Below, in pieces: positions 36,001-46,311 of a DNA stretch of 64,000 nt (positions are counted from its first letter, which is position 1; each line of letters opens with the position of its first letter). The notes below the pieces were generated by a model. That model worked only from the letters and a program-made list of their open reading frames with translations, had not been told where the DNA came from and did not search any database. A program made the translations under genes and the position numbers. The stretch spans positions 471,994,582 to 472,058,581 of the forward strand of contig NC_057800.1 in NCBI RefSeq assembly GCF_018294505.1, written 5' to 3'. This stretch comes from Triticum aestivum. Taxonomy: Eukaryota; Streptophyta; Magnoliopsida; Poales; Poaceae.

Positions 36001-37246
36001 ATCAGCAACGGCGGCGAGCGAGGCGGCGGCTGGAGCTCGGGTGGGTGCGGGGTTAGCGCTGCGGCTTGCAAACGAGCTAGCTGCCACGCTAGCGTTGCTC
36101 CACGGGTCGTTGCGAGTGCAACGGATGCACGCGCGGGGCCATTTGGTCACCGGGGCTTCGCCGGCGACGAGCCCGCGCGGCGACGGCTACGGTAAGCAAG
36201 GGGGCGGCGGCTACGGCAACCAAACGGGGGCAGGGTTAGGGGAGAAATTACCGGGGGCTCACCACGGTCACGAAGAGATGCTCGGCGGTCTCGGGGCAGG
36301 CCGGACGGCGACGAATCGACGGCAGCGATCCTCGGTGGCCGAGGAGGGGAACGGCGGAGCTGGCGACATCCAGGGCTTCCGGCACCTTCTGTCTTGGTGA
36401 GGAGGAAGAGGGGGACGAGACGGGGCTTCTTGGCACGTCGGCGAGGCGAGGGGAGCACGGTGGCTGCGGCAATCGGCGTCGGTGGCGGCGGCTCCGTTCG
36501 AGTCCGAGGTGCGGAGCGAGAGGGAGAGCAGGAGAAGGGGATGAGCACGGGAGGGAGTTGAGAGAGGCCTGAGGGGGTGCGTGGCATCCGTAGCGGCGTC
36601 GGAGTGGCAGCAGGCAGGAAGGAGGTGGCGTTGCGCGTGCGTGCGCGCCGCGGGCACACGCCCCTGTCCTACTGTCCCGAGGAGGAAGACGACAGGGAGG
36701 GCGCTGGTGGGCTGGGCCGGCCAGCTGCGGTGCTGGGCCAGATGGGGCGCTAGGTGGGGCTGCAGGTAAGCGCCAGGTAAGCTTTGCTCTTTTTATTTTT
36801 TTCTTCTGTTTTGTTTTTATTTAATTTATTTTGCAACTGTTTTGAATTTAAAATAATTCAAACAATGCCAAAAACTCCCCTGAATATTTTATATTGCTAA
36901 ATGGACTTTTCCAAAAGCTTATAAAATATATCAGGGGTATTTGAAATTATATTCTAATTATATGAATATAATTCAAATTCAAATAGCTAATGAATTAAAT
37001 CCAAAGTCCCAAAAATAATTCCTTAAAAATGTTCAGTATTTTGGTTGGGACCAGAACCCTTACCAAAAATTATCAAACATTTAAGAAGAGCATTTTGGAG
37101 CAATGAATGAGATTTCTAGGGTTTTTGCCCCTCTTTTATTTAAGTTTTTGAGGCTTCCAAAATTCCCTCAGTTCAAATTTTCAGAATTTAAACATGATGC
37201 ACACATGAGCTAGCCTAGAGCACTACCAGCAGCTAGGGATGTGACA
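33045..37246 (-). repeat. 5' LTR of element E
   Basis: A 4202-base near-identical partner of 24872-29074, ending at the CTCCG duplication. Confidence 0.9.
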
Positions 37247-37251
37247 CTCCG

Positions 37252-37848
37252 AATGCAGACGATTTAAGTCACATAATTCAACAGCTTGGAGAATCAGCCC
37301 GAAAGCTTTGGAACAGATTTCTCACGAAGAAGAATCAAATCGTCGACTGCCCGGATGCCGAAGCATTAGCGGCTTTCAAGCACAGTGTCCGGGACAAATG
37401 GCTCGCCAGACACCTCGGCTAGGAAGAACCAAGGACAATGATAGCCCTAACAAGCCTTATGACCAGCTTTTGCGCGGGGGAAGACAGTTTGCTGGCCCGT
37501 AGCGTCACCAGCAACCCAGGCACATCCGAAGTCAGGGATGGCAACAAGAAACTGCGATGCAATAAAAGCAAGCGTCGAAACAACAAAGACAACCCAGACA
37601 ACATGGCGGTAAACGCTGGATTCAGGAGCTCTCGACCCGGTCAACGGAAAAAGCCATTTAAAGGCAGCAGAGATGGACCGTCCAGCCTAAACAAGATTCT
37701 AGACAGATTATGTCAGATTCATGGCACCTCCGACAAACCTGCAAATCACACCAACAGAGAATCTTGGGTCTTCAAGCAGGCCGACAAGCTAAACGTCGAA
37801 CACAAGGGGAGGGAGACACCAAGCGAAGACGAGGATGAGCCTCGCTAG
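37252..37848 (+). pseudogene. gag of element D, C-terminal part
   Basis: The frame continues from 24871 with DDLSHIIQQLGESARKLWNR, then FKHSVRDKWLARHLG and a TAG near 37420. A shifted frame from 37438 continues with a basic region and the LCQIHGT...NHTNRESWVFKQA segment. In relatives the last is a zinc-knuckle-like C-H-H-C pattern with Cys before WVF. Here that Cys is Ser, so the knuckle is probably lost. Confidence 0.75.
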
Positions 37849-37895
37849 CTGAACACTGGGGGACAGGAAAAAAATTCTCACCAGAGGTCAAAACA

Positions 37896-38262
37896 GTGAA
37901 CATGATTTACGCAACTCACATACCAAAGAGGAGGCGCCAGCGCACACCCCAAGACGTATACGCTGTGGAGCCCGTCGCCCCCAAGTTCAACCCTTGGTTG
38001 GCCTGCCCGATCACTTTTGATCGCAGGGATCACCCGACTAATATCCGGCATGGAGGATCGGCTGCCTTGGTGCTAGACCCAATAATTGACGGATACCATC
38101 TCACCCGAGGCCTTATGGACGGCGGCAGTAGTCTTAATTTGATATATCAGGACACCGTCCGCAAAATGGGGATAGACCCGACATGAATCAGCCAAAGCAA
38201 TACTACCTTTAAAGGAGTAATACCAGGCCCAGAGGCCTGCTGCACGGGCTCTCTAGTACTAG
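37896..38262 (+). pseudogene. Protease of element D, truncated by CACTA F
   Basis: HGGSAALVLDPIIDGYHLTR and LMDGGSSLNLIYQDTV are the counterpart of the element B protease. A TGA at 38184-38186 is in frame with the following SNTTFKGVIPGPEA segment. Sequence stops at 38262, where the CACTA terminus starts. Confidence 0.82.
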
Positions 38263-38500
38263 CACTACAAAAAAATACACTTCCATGATGATACGTGTTT
38301 GTCACTGTAGGTCGCATTTTTCGTCATGCATGTACATCCATGACAAATTTATGACAGAATCAAGATAGTCATACCTGTGCTGTCGTAGAAGTGTTCCATG
38401 ACATTACCAAAATTATCATCACGAAAGTGTCCACTTCCATGACGATAAATCGCGTGTCACAGAAGTGCTTTCGTCAAGGGTGACCGACACGTGGCATCCA
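38263..38500 (+). mobile_element. Left terminus of CACTA DNA transposon F
   Basis: The sequence CACTACAAAAAAATACACTT starts sharply inside the element D protease. CACTAC is the hallmark of CACTA (En/Spm) termini. Short motifs such as CTTCCATGACGATA and its variants recur over the next 200 bases, like the subterminal repeats bound by CACTA transposases. The 3 bases before it are TAG (38260-38262), the candidate duplication. I found no matching ...GTAGTG end in the window, so the right end is outside it or deleted. Confidence 0.8.
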
Positions 38501-38705
38501 CCGTAACGGAACGCCGTTAAGCTATCGGGTCGGTTTTTGGATCCGATAACCCGTTAACAGCCACGACCAACGGGGATTTTCCATGTGTAAAATCATCATT
38601 GGCTGGAGGAGACACGAGTCAGGTCCGCGTTGGCAGAGGTGTCACTCATCCAATGGGCGAGATGCGCCTATGATATGTTGACACGTGGACTGACCCGTCA
38701 AGTTT

Positions 38706-39105
38706 AAATGGGTCGGCCCAACTGAAGGCCCACAAGATTTTGCGGACCATAATGGGTCGGCCCAGCTAAAGGCCCACGAGATTTTGCGGACCATAATGGG
38801 CTGGCCCAGCTAAAGACCCACAAGATTTTGCGGGCCATAATGGGCTGGCCCAGCTAAAGACCCACAAGATTTTGCGGGCCATAATGGGCCGGCCCAGGTA
38901 AAGTCCCACAAGATTTTTGTGTGCCATAATGGGTCGGCCTAGGTAAAGGCCCACAAGATTCTCGCGGATCATAATGGGCTGGCCCAGCTAAAGGCCCACG
39001 AGATTTCACCGACATTAATGGGCTAGCCCAGCTGTAGGTCCACAAGATTTTGAGGACCCTAGTAGGCCGGCCCATTAATTGGCTGCCATGTTTTGGGCCA
39101 AATGA
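38706..39105. repeat. Diverged 44-46 bp tandem array with GGCCCA motifs
   Basis: About nine units of the type AATGGGYNGGCCCAGCTAAA, GGCCCACAAGATTTTGCGGA, then CCAT, period 44-46 bases. It continues to about 39600 as looser GGCCCA/TGGGCC motifs at 50-60 base spacing. It lies in the subterminal zone of F. The long minus-strand frame at 38766-38972 is only the translated repeat. Confidence 0.8.
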
Positions 39106-39890
39106 TGGCCCATATTTGATCCGGTCCATTAATGGCCTGGCACGCTCCGGGCCTAATAGTGGCCCATATGAGATCCAGCCCGTTAAAAGCCTACCACGTT
39201 CTGGGCCAAATTACGGCCCAGATCAGGTCCGGCCCTTTAAGAGGCTTTGGGCTCAATTATGGCCCATATCAGATTCGGCCCGTCAACTGGACACTATGCT
39301 TTTGGGCCCACTTGCTAAAGGCCCACTTAGTAATTCAGCCTGATATTAGTTTTGGCCTGTTAAGGGCCTGTTTAACATTTCGGCCCTATATTAATTTTGG
39401 CATGTTAAAAGCCCATCATATAGTTGGGCCTAACTACGGCCCGGTTTGCATCCGGCCTGCTCGCAGCCGATATCTGATTGGGCCAAACAAGGACCGAGAC
39501 AATTTTGGCATGTTAAAAGCCCATGATTTGATTCGCACAATCATGGGCCGGGGTTCATTTCGGGCTGCTGCCAGCCCGTGAGCTGTTCGGCATGTTAGAG
39601 TCGAATGTTTCGGTCCGGTCGACTACATCTGATTTTTTTCAGATAGCGAATGATGGCAGTAACTAGTAGGAATTAAGAAGAAACCTACTCTATACAATAA
39701 AGAAATTATGACATAGTAACTAAGAATAAACCTACACTATACAATAAAGGATTTAAGGTATATTATATCCACTGGGCATCGAAGTTCGCCACCAGTGATC
39801 ATAAAGCGCAACGAAGAAGCAAATTACAAAAACTGGGCACGATTGCAGCATAACAAAATAATACTGAACCGAGACCACTTCCAAGACAGT
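39106..39890. other. Subterminal non-coding part of CACTA F
   Basis: It holds dispersed TGGGCC/GGCCCA motifs to about 39600, then AT-rich sequence that would be the 3' untranslated region of the minus-strand gene ending at 39891. Confidence 0.55.
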
Positions 39891-42800
39891 TCAAGAAAGG
39901 TTAGCCTTGCGGGGGAACTGCTGCGCAAGCTGCTGAGCAAGGCTGTGAGACCGGCCTAGCATGTCGGTCATAGCCTCCAGGTGTAGCTGTTTAGCATTGA
40001 GGTTCTCGTTGGTGTTCTCCGCAATCTTTCATAGAGATAGGACTTCAAGTCGAAGTTGAGTTGCAGAATGCCTTTTTGATAGAACTTGGGACTGAAGAAG
40101 TCGAACTGATTCAGACAACGAATTCTGTGAGCTTGTCTGACTATTAGTCTCAAGTAACTTGAACACTGCATCAAGACAAGACTTTGGGGTTGTCTCGCTA
40201 TCTTCAAGATGTTTTGCCTTCTTTGCTGCAATATATGTTGGGTTTGTCTCACAGCCTTCAGCAGACTTGTGCATGCCATCAGGCATATCACCCTGAAACA
40301 AAGCAGAGAGATGACATGTTTTGCATGTGTATAAACAAAGATGATAACTGTTCTGTCAATTCTATCCAATTTCAAATTAGAAAATAAAGAGTAAGTTCAA
40401 AATATCAATAACATAATTTGGCATTGTCCATAATGCGGGGAGCTTCACCACACTACTGGATTACCATGTCAACACAACAAGCATAGATGAAGGGCAAAGA
40501 AAATCATTGGATCTATTTTGGATAATGTGCATGGCATGTTGTTCATATCATCAGCCACATCAGTAAGATAAAACAGGAGATGACAAGGTGCAAACGTGGG
40601 CTGCTTCACCACACACTAGATTATATATCCACAAAAACAAGCATACATATAGGGAGTCTTAAGTAATGTGCATGGTATGAATAAGGAATTTGGTTTTACA
40701 AGTAAAACTTAGAACTTACGGTTCTTACAAACATGCATTTTGGTAGAAACAACAAACTAAACAGTAGTAAACGATAGGGAGTATGGACAAATTAAACAGC
40801 AATTGAGGATAAAGGCTTTAGAAGGACTGACTTACATTAACAGTTAACACCGGCTTTATAATGCCCTTCTCCATGTCAAGGGAAGGATAACTCAAGAATT
40901 TTAGCACAGAATCTTCTTCATAAGCATTGCCTGTACTCTACATTTTGTAGAGAGTAATTATAGATATGATAATACTGGAAGGGATAGAGGATAATGAAGA
41001 TAAGATGCAGATTGATGCTACATAATCAACTACCAATCCCTGGAAGTACAAGCGTTACAGGAAAAAATGTACTGACAAGAGCAATGGGCTACACTTCTGC
41101 ACTCGCATTGTCGGTGTATTCTACTTGTTGGTAAGATTAAATATAGATCTGATCTTTTTTAGTAAATGATGGGCGAGGGAGATAAGATGCGGAATGCTAC
41201 AAAATGAACCAATGCCTCTTCCCATAATACAAGAGTGTTTTGAACACTGGTGTACTATACAAAACGTTCTTATATTATGGGACAGAGGGAGTAGCTGTTA
41301 ATGTAAGTACAGTGATAGACCATGTTCAGTCCTTACAAGAGGACTGCAGAGCTAAACCTCTTCAAAAGCATTGGGTTGATTCTAAATTTATGTAAGAGTC
41401 CATATAGATATTATAATGTCCACCAAATGGATGATTATGAGGCTAACATGTGCAGAGATGCTACATAATCAAACAGCTATGAAAGTAAGTATGGTCATAC
41501 AGGGCAAGAGGTACTCACAAGAGCAATGTAGTGTGCAGTATAGTTGCGAGATTCTGTGGTCCCTTGAGAACGAATGTTCTTCTGCTAACAGTTTTCGTAC
41601 AAGTGAGACATTAAGGCAAATGCAGAAATGTAATTAAAATTGTGATGTGATATCATAGACAGTACCTTATGCTGCAGCCGAGACCAATGTGTAACAAGAT
41701 TATTCCAGTCACCGTCGGATAAATGTAGCACCGGAGACTATATAGAAATTTCGTTTAGAGGCTTGCCATCGAAGTGCGCTTGCCTCAGGTAGGAACGATA
41801 CTTCATCAACGAGTGCTTGAAAAGCGCAACCAACCCTTTCTTGTCATCACAATCCAGTTTGCTCCTCGCCTATTTAAAAGAATGAAATTTTGTGTCTTCT
41901 GTCAGCAGAAACATATGCAGTAATGACCATGAATAACATTAGTACATTACTTACGCGTAAGTTGCGGAGGAAGACTGGAAATTGTTCTGTGTCTGCGGTA
42001 TAATCTTTCCATGAAGGAAATATGCGCACAAAGTTCCTGACAACAACATAAGCTTCATCATCTAAACTGGGAAGAAATGGAAAAGGGATCCTATTGCTGC
42101 AATTGGGGCTCTCTCTGGTTCGAAAAGGGATTTGGCAACTGGATTTGGCATACTCTTTGCTGGAATGGGGGTTTTGCGTCGTACAGCTGGTGCTATGTCA
42201 ACTGGCATAATCATACTGTTTGCTGCAGTTGGGGTCTGCTGAGTTGGGGCATCAGAAATGACCAGTGTAGTAGGGCTAGAGTCTGCTAGAGTTGGGGTAT
42301 TTTGTGGGTCAGGTGATATTGCAACTACACCTAATGGGCTATTTGATTTATCAGGTGCCACTACCTTTTCCAAATACTTTGCTTGTGCTCCTCCACGATC
42401 AGCAATCGCCCTCTTCCTTTTGAACGTCGGATACACAAGAACAACATTTGAATGGATAAATATGGTATGATGACAGATGGAATATGTACTGAAATGGGTA
42501 GGTAGGGCGTATTCACATACACGATGTGTAAACTAAGCTAATGGTAGTTCAACAAAGTAGAAGCAATGCAAAGCATCAGTTGCAAGATATGTGCGAGCAA
42601 TGTAACCTTGGAAAGTTAGAGCAAGTACCTTGATGGGTGAATAAGATAGGGCATCTTCCTCTGACTCCTCCACTAGGGAGCTACATTGACTTAGGTCTCC
42701 CTCTAGCTCAGAATCACTGTTAGGATCATATTCTGAGCATGAATCTGTAGGTGGAGAGCGCTTGCTTTACATTGCATCCAGACTTGATTTCAGTCCCTTA

Positions 42801-44651
42801 ATGCCAAGTTTGACAGCCATGGCATTGTTCTGCTTTATTCTTTTCATGCGCGCAAGCTCATAATCATTATGATGCTGTTCAGAATCTGAGATTCATGAAA
42901 ACATAAAAAGTAGTCAGATTATCTATGGAATGCATTGCGGATTCAACTCGGAGAGTGTCTCCCTATAAACCCCTGCATATGCAAAGTTCACCTCCCCAAC
43001 CGTGCTGACCAGACCACACACAGAAATACAAACCCCTTATGTCTCTATAACAGGCAGGCACACATTTCAAAACTAAAGTAGGAACATTAGAATCATATGA
43101 AATTCGTATTTGAACAAATAAACTAAGCAATTATGAGTGGCGTAATGTTTAGCTTCAAGGGTGGAGTGTTGGTAGTGCGACACAAAGCAAGTAGGCAGAT
43201 TGTATTCCATGTAAAAGATCAAAACCTATGTAAAAGCTGGAAATGACACTTTCTTTCTATACAATGCAGTGTTCATTACCCACACATGATGGAAGAGATC
43301 ACATAGAGAAATAATATTCACTCATGTCTACGGTTCCAGTATTTAGAAACAGGGTGGTCCACCCTAAAAGAATATTGACAACAAATATGACAAGGCAATC
43401 ATAGATGTAGTGAATCAATCATTTACTTGTGAGCTTACTAGGACAAGTATGTAGAATTGTAACTGCAGTAAGAGACCGTCCAAAATCTGAATGAAGAAGT
43501 TTGTCTAGCACTTATTGTTTGCAACTAATCGACGTGAATAATTGGATATTATATCGAGTGAGTAAGAAATACAAGTAAAATTGTCAACAAACCTGGCTTG
43601 CAGTAGTAATCTGGGTCAATGTCACTACGACCAACAATCCAAAATGACTAATTTCTGTTCCAAGGGCCGGAATTTTGAAAACCCTGTGAAATTTAGAGGT
43701 ACTAAAGATTACCGAAATACATATGAACCATTAAGTGTAGGTAGCACTGAGCACACAACAAACCCTAATGACAGTCCTGCCTAATGAGTAATGAATCAAT
43801 TATAAAATGGGTGATGAGGAGTGGCTGCTGAGTGTTGAGGACGTATCTCAGGATAAATCGGGTTGGCTTGGTGGGTGTTGCACGCCTGGCCCCTGAACGG
43901 ACTGGGAAGGTAGGCACGGCAGCGCGCCCGGGAAATGGTGACGTTGTTGGGCGAGCGGCTCCTGGCCTCCTATTAGTCCGGCGTCTCCTCCTAGAGTCAT
44001 GCCATCCGGGGACGGCAAGTCGCCGGCGAGGCAGGCAGCTGGGGGCGAGTAGAGATCGGAAGCGCGCAGCACAACAGAGGGGAATCGGGGCCTGGGACGA
44101 CCCAAAATCCTAGGGTGGGCCGGCCCACCATGGGCACCCTGTAGAGATACACACCCGAGCGGCGAACATGCATTTTCGAAACTAATTTAGGAACATTTAG
44201 CTGACCAATTAAACAACTCTGTTTTAATAATATCAGATTCGTATTTGAACAACTAAGCTTGTTTAGCTTGATGGGTGGAGCAGTGTTATTATGACATGAA
44301 GCATGTATTCTGATCGTATAGTGATCATAAAAGGGGGAAACTCTAAGCATATTTTTTTAGCAAAAGAGGGTTTCCCCTCCGATTTCTATTAAAGAAACCA
44401 CCACCGAACCAACATGATCAATTAAACCCTAAGCATGATCAATTAAATCGTATTATGGTTGTGCCATGGCAGATTTGAAGCTGCAAACCGGAGAAATGAT
44501 ATTTAGCGTCCATTGTTTGCTTCGAACTAAGAACTAAATTCTAAGAGCTGAAAAGAAAGTAGAGTAACCAAGTTAAGATCTATTTTTTGGTTGAGATCAA
44601 AAAGTTGAGGAGATATGAAGTACCACCTTTCTTGCGGCGCCGTGTAGGCAT
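39891..44651 (-). pseudogene. CACTA accessory/transposase gene with Ptta/En/Spm-type domain, decayed
   Basis: Exons by eye, in transcription order: 44651-44627 (MPTRRRKK), 42885-42629, 42412-41955, 41869-41666, 41578-41519, 40937-40836 and 40292-39891. All have GT-AG borders and compatible phases. Exon 2 is acidic (SEYDPNSDSELEGD). Exons 3-5 resemble the plant transposase (Ptta/En/Spm, Transposase_24) domain: FVRIFPSWKDYTADTEQF, KKGLVALFKHSLMKYRSYLR, LSDGDWNNLVTHWSRLQHK and SRNYTAHYIAL. The last exon is coiled-coil-like. Breaks are TAA 42767, a one-base loss in exon 3 near 42080, TAG 41738 and TGA 40029. A possible extra exon near 43600 (IDPDYYCKP) is uncertain. No Transposase_21 catalytic domain was seen. 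Confidence 0.68.
41216..41292. mobile_element. Stowaway (Mariner) MITE in intron
   Basis: Inverted ends TTCCCATAATACAAGAGTGT and ACGTTCTTATATTATGGGAC with the CAGAGGGAG-TA terminus give the small foldback typical of Triticeae Stowaway elements. The left terminal bases are degraded. Confidence 0.75.
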
Positions 44652-45111
44652 CGGGGGTGAGATGGCTGCCGGTGGCGTTGAAGCAGATCTGTGACGGTAA
44701 ATGGGTGCATCGGGGGATAAGTCCCGTTGCGGTGGAAGAGAGGTCCTGTGAGCGGCCCCGGCAAAGAGGACGACGGTGCCGATGAAGCGAGAGGACGCGA
44801 TGCAAGGCTATTGGTCTGTCGCTGTGGATGAGAAACGTCCATCTCTAGCAGCGGACGACACGGTCTTAGTAGGCGCTCCGGCATGGTGGAGGACGTTGGC
44901 GATGGATGTGGTGGAGGACGTCAACGATGGATGGGGTGGCAGACGGAGGCTGGTGTGGGGATGGCGTGTTCTAGCGCGGACGGTGTATGAATGGGAAAAT
45001 GAAGGGAGAGGTATGGGGAACCATGTTTTTGGGACGCACCTATCTGAAATATGGGAAAGTTACGAACTTAGCCCTCATTTAAAATTTGGGCGTCTCGTCG
45101 GTTGGGGATAG
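44652..45111 (-). other. GC-rich upstream/5' leader of the CACTA gene
   Basis: A C-rich coding-strand sequence with an alternative ATG at 44884, followed by an open frame to the same splice donor in a different frame. I favour it as leader. It may also encode an alternative N-terminus. Confidence 0.4.
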
Positions 45112-45500
45112 GACGGTAATCTCGCATATCGCCAATATTTGCCCAGAGCGATTTCGGGCGAGGAGAGGGTGGTTGGCACCCATGGTTAGTGCCCACGGTG
45201 TATGAAACGGGCTAACAGGTAGGGCGCTTGTGTCACGTCTGAGTGAAGTTACAAACCTGCCCCTATTGAAAATATTTGCCTACATCGATTTCGGCCGAGT
45301 CGAGTTTGTTTTGCCGCCCACTGTGTATGAATGGGGAATGCAGGGATAAACAAAGGTCTTTCGGATGAGCTTGAATCAAATGAGTTTTGCCACCCATGTT
45401 TGACGCCCACCATGTCGGAATGGGCTCAGAGGCGGTCGTGTCACGTCTAATTGAAGTTACTAACCTACCCCTATTTAGAGCAGTGGAAATCAGGCCGATG
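44985..45500. repeat. Diverged tandem copies of a ~200 bp promoter-like unit
   Basis: Three related blocks share GTGTATGAATGGG-like, GTGTCACGTCTGA and GAAGTTACAAACCTGCCCCTA segments (around 45000-45080, 45196-45265 and 45400-45475). They lie just upstream of the CACTA gene. Confidence 0.55.
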
Positions 45501-46311
45501 GATTGTCTGTGTAATGGGTAGACAGTAATTTCCATCTCCCAAACACTTGGCTTCGGGCAGCCAACGTGGGAGTGGACATTTTGCTGCTTCTTTCGAATTT
45601 TGGGACAATAAGCATCCACGTTTACCCTGGCAACTAAATTCGAATCCATTTTGTATTCCTATATGAATCTTTATAAATCATTCTATGTGTTTTTATATAT
45701 CTTCAAAAGGACGACAAAGATGTATTCCACTGTCATATATGAATATGGTTTACAAATGCCGATACTCAAATTTAGAAACTAGAAACCAGTTTAAGGTGAA
45801 TTCGAATATTTGGAACACTTCATGTCCAACTCAAATGTCACACGCAGCATAATGTGTACTCCCATTTAGATATGTACACAAGCGATGTATCAAGATTCAA
45901 ATACCGAGTCAATCAACCAAGAATGTACAGAACTAACAGACATATAAACACTTATAGAGTATATAGATCAATAATATCAACTAGCATACATAAGCCAGGC
46001 CGCTGTACTTATTTTTGGCTACAACAACATCCTTTTTTATCAAGCATCTTGGCCCTTTCCGATGCGTGCCACTTATGGTCCATCTATACTACTACTATTG
46101 CTGAATGCACATTCAGCCCAATTGGCATATTTGTAGGTCTGGCACAGCAATCCAAATGAAATGTCTCCGAGTCTTATCAATTAATATAGACTTGTGCTCA
46201 AATAAAATTACAAACCAAAAAAAACAATTATTACATGATCTCTAAAACAAATGGTTTGATTGATTACATGAACGGACAACACAAAGCTTATTCAACTATG
46301 GAAAGAACATT
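45501..46311. other. Intergenic sequence, nothing recognised
   Basis: AT-rich, with stops in all frames. I see no terminal repeat, RNA gene or coding similarity. Confidence 0.5.

Larger units (their letters stand above)
24872..37246 (-). mobile_element. LARD-like retrotransposon E with 4.2 kb LTRs
   Basis: Two nearly identical direct repeats of 4203 and 4202 bases (24872-29074, 33045-37246) flank an internal region of only 3970 bases. Ends are TGTCAGGACC...GATGTGACA. The iMet primer-binding site (reverse) abuts the right LTR and a purine tract (reverse of CTCACCCCCACT) abuts the left, so it runs on the minus strand. No frame over about 120 codons exists internally. Large LTRs with a short, non-coding interior match the Large Retrotransposon Derivative class described in barley (Sukkula). 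I do not claim that family. The LTRs differ at about 1% of sites by eye, so the insertion is young. Confidence 0.88.
22424..38262 (+). mobile_element. Gypsy LTR retrotransposon D (Fatima-type), left part, with nested element E
   Basis: A 471-base LTR (22424-22894) starting TGAGGGAGTCCTGGATTAGG is followed by the primer-binding site and gag on the + strand. It inserts into the RNase H region of A; the candidate 5-base target is GTAGC (22419-22423), whose partner is outside the window. Gag is interrupted by E (24872-37246) and continues at 37252. The protease runs to 38262, where CACTA element F begins. RT, integrase and the 3' LTR are not in the window. Its LTR resembles those of B, but orientation and gag length differ. 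Confidence 0.88.

Noticed and set aside
38766..38972. Repetitive minus-strand frame of 68 codons
   Set aside because: It is only the translation of the 44-46 bp tandem array.
38706..39105. CRISPR-like repeat array
   Set aside because: Repeats are diverged and contiguous without unique spacers, in plant DNA; it is a CACTA subterminal array.
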